A stretch of DNA of 64,000 nucleotides from Perognathus longimembris pacificus. Taxonomy: Eukaryota > Chordata > Mammalia > Rodentia > Heteromyidae. The translations under genes were made by a program, and so were the position numbers. Positions 57,927-64,000 of this stretch are shown one piece after another. How positions within the stretch are numbered: position 1 is the first letter of the stretch; the number at the start of each line of letters is the position of its first letter. The stretch lies in the NCBI RefSeq assembly GCF_023159225.1, contig NC_063188.1, forward strand, positions 29,339,475 through 29,403,474, in the 5' to 3' direction. The notes beneath the pieces are model-generated. The model had not been told where the DNA came from, ran no database searches, and saw nothing but the letters and a program-made list of their open reading frames with translations.

Positions 57927-58206
57927 CTTTGTTTTATTTTATTGTAAGTGTGATGTGCACAGGGGTTACACTGACATAAGTAAGGTAATGAGTGCACTTC
58001 TTGTTGAAAAGTGTTACCCTCTCCCTCATTTTCTCCCACTTTTCCTCACCACATCTGTACAACTCATGGGTGGAGAAGGAAGGGGGGAGGGGGGAGGGGG
58101 TGGAAAATGAAGGAGGAGGTAACAAGTTGGATAAGAAATGTACTCACTGCCTTACATATTAAACTGTAACCTGTCTGTACTTCACTTTGACAATAAAGAA
58201 AAAAAA
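57927..58206. mobile_element. Two L1 3' ends in opposite orientation
   Basis: 57927-58053 is the last ~130 bp of an L1 on the minus strand. 58054-58206 is the last ~150 bp on the plus strand, ending 'gacaataaag'. They face outward and form an inverted repeat, with the G-rich tract of the plus copy at 58082-58100 next to the centre. Confidence 0.87.
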
Positions 58207-58237
58207 TGTGGATTACTTTTTTGGTTTTGCTTTGTTT

Positions 58238-58320
58238 ATTTTGTAGCATTGAGGATTGAAATCAAAGCCTTCAGAAAACTAAGCAATTATACTACCACAG
58301 AGTTCTGCTGCCAGCTCTGG
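58238..58320 (-). mobile_element. Old ID monomer, minus strand
   Basis: The plus strand reads 'gcattgaggattgaaatcaa' and 'cttcagaaaactaagcaatt' with 'ctgctgccagctctgg', the reverse complement of an ID element. Diverged. Confidence 0.6.
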
Positions 58321-58419
58321 TTTTGCTTTATTAAGTACAGTCAGGTTTAACTTAGAAAACGTCTTTTTTTAATATATAATTTTTAAAGTGTCTGTAATTT
58401 CATCAATGTTGACAAATTC

Positions 58420-59275
58420 ATTGAGATTTTTATTGCAATTGTTCTACTCATAAAAATCTGGAGGGAATGATAGTTTCCCTATAATGGGATTAATTTAAAA
58501 ACATAACATGGGACTATTCATTTATTGTATTATTCTAAAAGTTTCACCCTACTAGGAATAAATGTTGACTTATGTCAAATACCTTTTCTATATAATATGA
58601 TCAGAGAACTTGTGCTGACAACTCCTTTTTGTTATGATTTTTATTAATATATGTCCTTATAGAAAAACATTGTTGAATTCCTGAACTAAGCCATTTTGGC
58701 TATGATACATTAATATTTTATGATATAATACTGAGATCAATTATCTGATATTTTATTTAGGAATTTTACATCTATACTTATTTCATGCTTAAGTTTTACT
58801 TTTTAATTTAGTAATGGATGTTATTTTATCACTCTTTTTAGCACTAAGTGAGATACCTGGGTGGTATATCTCTTAAAAAACAATGGTATTATTAAAAGAA
58901 ATTGTTTGAGTAAGGTTTCCTTGAATGTTGATAGGATGTTTTGTCTTTGCGACTTAAAAACATCCCCAGACATGTATTTGATGACTGTTTCTCTTCTTCT
59001 TGTTTTTGCTCAAAAACTTGAAAGATTTACAATCTGTAAATATAGATATCCTATATTTCAGTTTTAAAAATTACATTAGTGACTATTTCTTCTGACTACT
59101 GTTTCTAGTTTTTCCTAAGAACCACATATTAACTTTTTTACTCTAAATTCTTTATTTAGGGAATGTCAGAATTTAATAATTCTATATAAATTTTTGATCT
59201 AGGGAATCTGGTTTATCTAAATATGCCATGATAATAGTTTCATTTAATTATGACTTAACATGACAATGCCACACA
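58420..59275 (-). mobile_element. Ancient L1M ORF2 polymerase region, minus strand
   Basis: On the plus strand 'gtcaaataccttttctatat', 'ttgaattcctgaactaagcc' and 'taggaattttacatctatac' follow the order of the reverse-transcriptase region of old L1s. No open frame. A younger L1 begins at its right edge. Confidence 0.72.
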
Positions 59276-59291
59276 GAATAAAAACTTTTAT

Positions 59292-59738
59292 TCATTTGGA
59301 ATTGATTTTGGTGCAGGGTGATATATAAGGATCTAGTTTTAGTTTGTTGCAAGTGTTGAACAAGTTTTGCCAGCACCATTTTTTAAAGAGGCTATCTTTC
59401 TTCCAGACTATTGTTTTAGCTCCTTTATCAAAGATTAAGTAGGTGTAGTTCTGTGGGTTCATTTCTGGGTCTTCAATTCTGTTCCATTGGTCTTCAGGCC
59501 TGTTCTGGTGCCAATACAAAGCTGTTTTTATTACTGTAGCTTTATAATACAGCGTGAAGTAGGGTATTGTAATTCCTCCAGCACTGTTCTTTCTGCTTAG
59601 GATTGTTTTTGCTATTCTAGGTCTTTTATTGTTCCATATGAATTTCAGGATTGCTTCCTCTATTTCATTAAAAAATGGTTTTGGGATATTAATGGGTATT
59701 GAATTGAATTTGTAGATTGCCTTTGGCAATATTGCCAT
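59292..59738 (-). pseudogene. L1 ORF2 region downstream of the polymerase, open for 148 codons
   Basis: The minus-strand frame has '[20 protein letters not shown]', '[20 protein letters not shown]' and '[20 protein letters not shown]'-type content (given here in parts), a conserved ORF2 stretch between polymerase and C-terminal domain. It is intact over this length but isolated by inversions. Confidence 0.93.
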
Positions 59739-59779
59739 TTTGATTATATTAATCCTCTCAATCCAGGAGCATGGGAGGT

Positions 59780-60107
59780 TTCAAAACAGACACCCTGAAA
59801 ACACTAAAGGAAGAAGTAGGAGAAACACTTGGCATCCTTGGCACAGGACGGAACTTCCATAACAAAGACCCAGAAAGGCTTCAAATCAAAGAGAGATTGG
59901 ACAAATGGGACCGCATCAAACTACAGAGCTTCTGCAGGGCAAAGGACATAGCTCGCAAGATAAACAGAAAGCCCACAGATTGGGAGAAGATCTTTACTGG
60001 CCATTCAATAGACAGAGGCCTCATATCTAAAATATATGCAGAACTAAAAAAATTAAATTCCTCCAAAACAAAACTACAAAGAACCAATAGCCCCCTCATC
60101 AAGTGGG
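59780..60107 (+). pseudogene. L1 ORF2 segment B, open for ~110 codons
   Basis: The plus-strand frame reads 'TDTLKTLKEEVGETLGILGT', 'LDKWDRIKLQSFCRAKDIAR' and 'DWEKIFTGHSIDRGLISKIY', which directly follows segment A in a normal ORF2. The continuing codons after 'SPLIKW' run into the inverted segment C. Confidence 0.93.
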
Positions 60108-60426
60108 TCATAGGGGAGTTCTATATTTAGCCTTCTGAGGAATCTCCATACTGCTTGCCAGAGTGGCTGAACCAGTTTACATTCCCACCAACAATGAAGT
60201 AGGGTTCCCTTTTGGCCACATCCCCTCCAACAATTGTTATTATTAGTTTTCTTGATATATGACATTCTTACTGGGGAGAGATGGAATCTCAATGTTGTTT
60301 GGATTTGCATTTCTTTTATGGCCAGTGATGTAGAGCACTTTTTCATATGTCTCTTGGCCATTTTCATTTCCTCATCAGAGAAGTCTCTTTGTAAGTCTTT
60401 AGCCCACTTGATGAGGGGGCTATTGG
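60106..60426 (-). pseudogene. L1 ORF2 segment C with cysteine-rich motif
   Basis: The minus-strand frame contains '[18 protein letters not shown]', which fits the CX3CX7HX4C pattern of the L1 ORF2 C-terminus, then '[20 protein letters not shown]'. It follows segment B in L1 order but is flipped. Confidence 0.93.
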
Positions 60427-60444
60427 AGAACCAAGGATTTTACA

Positions 60445-60612
60445 GTCAAAAATTCAATATATGTCCTACAAATTTTAAGAAAATGGAAGACAGGAGGTTT
60501 TGGGGACAGATGTCTGAGAATGTTGAGAAAAGTCACATTGATCGTGACATTTTGTATTCATAAACTGCTTTGTTGAATGGTAACTCTTGCATACTACTTA
60601 AAGATAAGTAAC
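60445..60612 (+). mobile_element. L1 3'UTR fragment of the second type
   Basis: 'attcaatatatgtcctacaa', 'gtcacattgatcgtgacatt', 'cataaactgctttgttgaat' and 'catactacttaaagataagt' match 30935-31198 and 56240-56580. Confidence 0.75.
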
Positions 60613-61404
60613 ACATTCTTACAACTCTATCACTTTTCCTCTGAAAGCTATCCTGCAGTATTTTTCTTTATCAGTTTCCTCTATTATCACTTACAGAACT
60701 ATAATAATTTTTGACACAATTATTTTATTTTTACATTTTAACATGAATGTTAATTGTATTCTATTAGCATAATTTCTTCACAATATTTTATTTTAATCAT
60801 TTTTATTTACATCTGAACTCGGTTCTTTACATGTTTTCTCTTTTGTCATTGATATAGACCATACTTGTTTACAATAATTTGAGTATATAAAACACATTCT
60901 TTAGGAATTGCTTCAAAATTATTAGCTAAGCAGTTTTTCTACTACTAATGCTTCCTTTGAAATTACAGGTTATGTTCCTGTTCTTTATCTCCTATAAATG
61001 TGAAGAGTTTCTTGTGGTAGTATGTATATGACTTTTCTCTTATTTCTCTTTGATAAACTAAGAGCTGTAGCTGCTCCTATTTGGCAGCCATGAAACTGAT
61101 GTTTATTTATATAAATTATGAATAAATTTATGTAATTGCTGTTTTTACATGCTTTTTCTTTTTTTAAACATTTTTTTCTGTCACATAAAACTAATTCAAT
61201 GAACCTATACTAGAAAAATTCTCTTTATTCTCATCCTTCCTTTACATCATCTGTAACATAACTTTATTTCTATGAATCAAATTTTCATGTCCTGTACTAT
61301 TATACTTTAATTACTGTTGCTTCTCAATATTTATAATGTAGGCAAAAATCCCTTCTATTACCTACTTTCTTGTTTCCTTCTGCCCTTTTAGAAAAAAAGT
61401 CTCT
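60613..61404. other. Unannotated AT-rich sequence
   Basis: No gene or recognised repeat. Confidence 0.45.
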
Positions 61405-61665
61405 CTTTTTTAATAATCTTTTTTATTTTTATTATAAAGGTGATATACAGAGGGCTATAGTTACATAAGTCAGGTAATGAGTACATTTCATCTTGAACAA
61501 TATCACCCTTTCCCTTGTTTTCTCCCAGTTTTTCCATCCCAGCTTCTCTCCCCCACAAGTTTTTTTTAATTTATTGTGGAAGTGATGTAGAGAGGAGTTA
61601 AAGTTTCATATGTAACACAGTGCCTACATTTATTATCCAACTTGTTACCTCCTCCTTGAGCTCAT
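61405..61665 (-). mobile_element. Two consecutive L1 3' ends, minus strand
   Basis: 61405-61558 ends in the reverse complement of an L1 3'UTR up to 'ctctcccccacaag'. A new T-rich start at 61560 leads into a second 3' end ('aatttattgtggaagtgatg' to 'acttgttacctcctccttga'). Both are truncated within the 3'UTR. Confidence 0.83.
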
Positions 61666-62221
61666 CAATCGAGATCTCAAGGCTTTTTCTTACTCAACGT
61701 CCATATATTATAAGGAACAGAACGTCTTTCCAGAGTTGTGGATTAAGGTAATGTTAGTTTTCCGTAGTGGCATAAGGTTTAATAATAATCATTACAAAGT
61801 TTTATATTTTATCAGGAAACTGATGTTTTATATTATTGTGCCTGTTTCAATTAAAACTGACAAATAAGAATTAGGAAGTAGGAAGGTATACTAAGCCAAA
61901 TGTCTTCCATGAGTCTGTTCTTATTTTCATTTATTATGGTCTTCAAAATCATTCATTCCTTTTGTAAGTATTTTCCCAGTATTTTCATCAGATATGAGAC
62001 TTTATAAAGAATAGTGTGAAACAAGACCTTCAAAATTATTCTAAAACATTCAAAGTAGTCTTGTTTCCTCATTACCATATAGAGAAGAAAAATGGGGTTC
62101 GGAAAAGCACTCCTTTGCTTAAAATATTTCCTAATTTCTTTTTAATGTTCATATTGGAAAGCTCATCATAAGCTATTACATAGAGGTTCCAATGTACAGC
62201 AACCTCAAGAATCCCACATAT
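61666..62221. other. Unannotated AT-rich sequence
   Basis: No gene or recognised repeat. Confidence 0.45.
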
Positions 62222-62225
62222 ACTT

Positions 62226-62342
62226 TTGTTTTTGTGTGTGCTGGTCCTGAGGCTTGAACCCAGGCCCTGAGCACTGTCCTTGTGATTCTTAGAACTCTAG
62301 CACTTGAACTGCAGTGCCACCTCTAGCTTATTCTGGGTAGTT
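62226..62342 (-). mobile_element. Diverged ID tail unit of a SINE, minus strand
   Basis: 'gctggtcctgaggcttgaac' and 'ccaggccctgagcactgtcc' then 'gcacttgaactgcagtgcca' represent the shared second unit. The head is missing, apparently cut by the L1 that follows. Confidence 0.75.
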
Positions 62343-62351
62343 TGGAAATAA

Positions 62352-63714
62352 TTCAATACCATACCCATCAATATTCCAACACCTACTTTAGTGAAATAGA
62401 GAAAGCAACCCAAAAATTCATATGGAACAATAAAAGACCCCAAATAGCAAAATCAATCCTAAGGAAGAACAGTGGTGGAGGGATATCAATAATACACTTC
62501 AAACTCTATTACAAATCTATAGTAATAAAAACAGCGTGGTATTGGCACAAGAATAGGCACGAGGACCAATGGCATATAACTGAGGACCCAGAAATGGACC
62601 TGCAGACCTATGGCTACTTAGTCTTTGATCAAGAAGCTAAAAAAATAGGATGAGAGAAAGACAGCCTGTTCAACATATAATGCTGGCAAAATTGGTTAAA
62701 CACCTGTAACAAACTAAAGCTAGATCCTAATATATCATTCTGAGCCAAAATCAACTCCAAATGGATCAAAGACCTAGAGGTAAAAGCAGATACTATGAAA
62801 ACATTGCAGAAAGGAATAGGAGAAACACTTGGGCTCCTTGCTACAGGTTGAAATTTTCTTAATAAAAGCCCAGAAACACAGGAAATCAAAGAAGGCCTGG
62901 ACAAATGGGATTGCATCAAACTGCTGAACTTCTGCATGCTAAAAAACATAGCTTCTAAGACAAATAGAAAACCATCAGATTGGGAGAATATCTTCACTGG
63001 TCATACAACACACAAGAGCCTCATAACTAAAATATATGCAGAACTAAAAAAATTAAGTTCCCCAAAACAAATCCTCAAAGAAACAAGAAAAAACTTCCCC
63101 ATTAACAAATGGGCTGAAGACCTAAAAGAGACTTCTCTGAAGAGGAAATAAGAATGGCCAAGAGAAACATGAAGTGCTCAACATAACTGACCATAAAAGA
63201 AATACAAATAAAAACAACACTGAGATTCCACCTCACCCTAGTAAGAATGACCACTATCAAGAAAACTAATAATAACAGATGCTGACTGGGATGTGGCCAC
63301 AAGGGAACCCTACTACACTGTTGGTTGGAGTGTAAACTTGTTCAACCACTCTGGAAAGCAATGTGGAAGTTCTTCAAAAGGCTAAACATAGAGCTGTCCT
63401 ATGACCCAGAAACCTTGCTTTTGGGAATTTACCCAAAGTATTACAATCAAGACCACACTAAAGCCACCAACACAACTATGTTCATAACAGCACAAGTTGT
63501 CATCACTAAAATATGGAACCAACTCAGCTTCCCTCAGTTGATGAATGGATCAAGAAAATGTGGTACATATACACAATGGAATACTATGCCTCTATCAGAA
63601 AGCATGTCATTGCCCCATTTGTAGGGAAATGGAGAGACTTGGAAAAAATTATACTGAGGTGAGCCAGACCCAAAGAAACATAGACTCTTTGGTTTCCCTC
63701 ATTGGTAATAATTA
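62352..63714 (+). pseudogene. L1 ORF2 C-terminal third, broken
   Basis: Pieces in order: '[20 protein letters not shown]' (from about 62392), a stop after 'EAKKIG' at about 62653, 'LITKIYAELKKLSSPK' (63030-63080), 'LVQPLWKAMWKFFKRLNIEL' (63337 onward), then a frameshift near 63535 ahead of 'NGSRKCGTYTQWN'. The end retains the usual 'SLIGNN' stop region. Several stops and shifts; not functional. Confidence 0.92.
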
Positions 63715-64000
63715 GTTCACACCTAGGATAATCCTAAGCAGAAGATAACAGTAGCTGCATAGCTATGTACGTATAAACACATAAGATGATGCTAAGTGAA
63801 ATGAACTTCAAGTTATGGAAATAAGTGGTTTACAATTGTCATTATTATTTTCAATGTATCATCTAAAATTATGCTACTTTTTTTTGTCTTTCTTCACCAG
63901 GGTTTACCACTGATGTCACTGTTACAGATTTCTGTACCCTGGGTATAGTATATATGCTTATTGGAACTTTGGAAGGGAAGAAGAACATCAAAATTGAGAG
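62352..64000 (+). mobile_element. 5'-truncated L1, plus strand, running off the window
   Basis: ORF2 from after the polymerase (62352) to its stop near 63711, then common-type 3'UTR ('gatgatgctaagtgaaatga', 'ctgggtatagtatatatgct') to the window edge. It is the longest colinear, non-inverted L1 in this part. The 3' end and right flank are outside the window. Confidence 0.93.

Larger units (their letters stand above)
59283..60430. mobile_element. L1 ORF2 in three segments of alternating orientation
   Basis: Segment A 59283-59768 (minus), B about 59780-60107 (plus) and C 60106-60426 (minus) are consecutive pieces of ORF2 in the order A, B, C. B ends and C begins (in L1 terms) with the same ~24 bp, so copies in inverted orientation lie at about 60083-60107 and 60401-60426. 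Sequence quality is high (young copy). Confidence 0.87.

Noticed and set aside
1..64000. CRISPR arrays, bacterial operons, integrative elements and phage-like systems
   Set aside because: Nothing of the kind is visible. All direct repeats are target duplications, microsatellites or interspersed mammalian repeats.

Overview
The window is non-coding DNA from a mammal, almost certainly a rodent of the kangaroo-rat, pocket-mouse and pocket-gopher group (Geomyoidea). I find no supportable protein-coding exon, rRNA gene or functional tRNA gene. The base composition is AT-rich, and every open frame of note is either a retroelement remnant or unsupported. The lineage call rests on recognition, not on a search. 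At least ten copies belong to a dimeric tRNA-derived SINE: an ID-type head (tRNA-like A and B boxes), then a diverged second ID unit, as in the IDL-Geo family described for Geomyoidea. A second set pairs a 7SL/B1-like head with the same diverged ID tail (B1-dID type).

Young to middle-aged L1 copies dominate. Many are rearranged: an inverted 5' part is joined to a normally oriented 3' part, the product expected from twin priming. The clearest is 15557-17052, bounded by a ~22-bp target duplication and carrying two later SINE insertions. Others lie at 5405-6058, 23072-24075 (centre hidden by a 500-N gap), 44806-46590, 48965-49490 and 59283-60430 (three segments of alternating orientation). A longer, internally deleted minus-strand L1 with 3'UTR, ORF2 and ORF1 remnants spans 35283-39000. 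A plus-strand L1 starts at 62352 and runs off the window. Two distinct L1 3'UTR types are present.

Older layers are L1M-type LINEs (12360-14590, 21360-22990, 58420-59275), an L2 piece (~6640-6800), MIR pieces (7760-7930, 39925-40095) and two MLT1-like LTRs (19235-19605, 29195-29545). Two solo retroviral LTRs with target duplications, both on the minus strand, stand out: 26878-27452 (575 bp, CpG-rich, ERVK/IAP-like ends) and 33928-34442 (515 bp, perfect 5-bp duplication). Microsatellites include (TC)n, (AC)n and a compound trinucleotide tract at 1821-1955.

Layout: 0-12 kb SINEs, simple repeats and one inverted L1; 12-15 kb ancient L1M; 15-18 kb nested young L1 and SINEs; 18-24 kb MLT1, SINEs, ancient L1M, assembly gap; 24-35 kb mostly unique sequence with both solo LTRs; 35-39 kb long L1; 39-43 kb MIR and SINEs; 43.8-46.6 kb stacked L1 3' ends; 46.6-54 kb mostly unique, including the longest open frame outside repeats (51281-51673, minus); 54-64 kb dense L1. 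No genes work together here. The window reads as intergenic or deep-intronic sequence shaped by L1 and by SINEs that L1 mobilises. I did not find an undescribed gene system.
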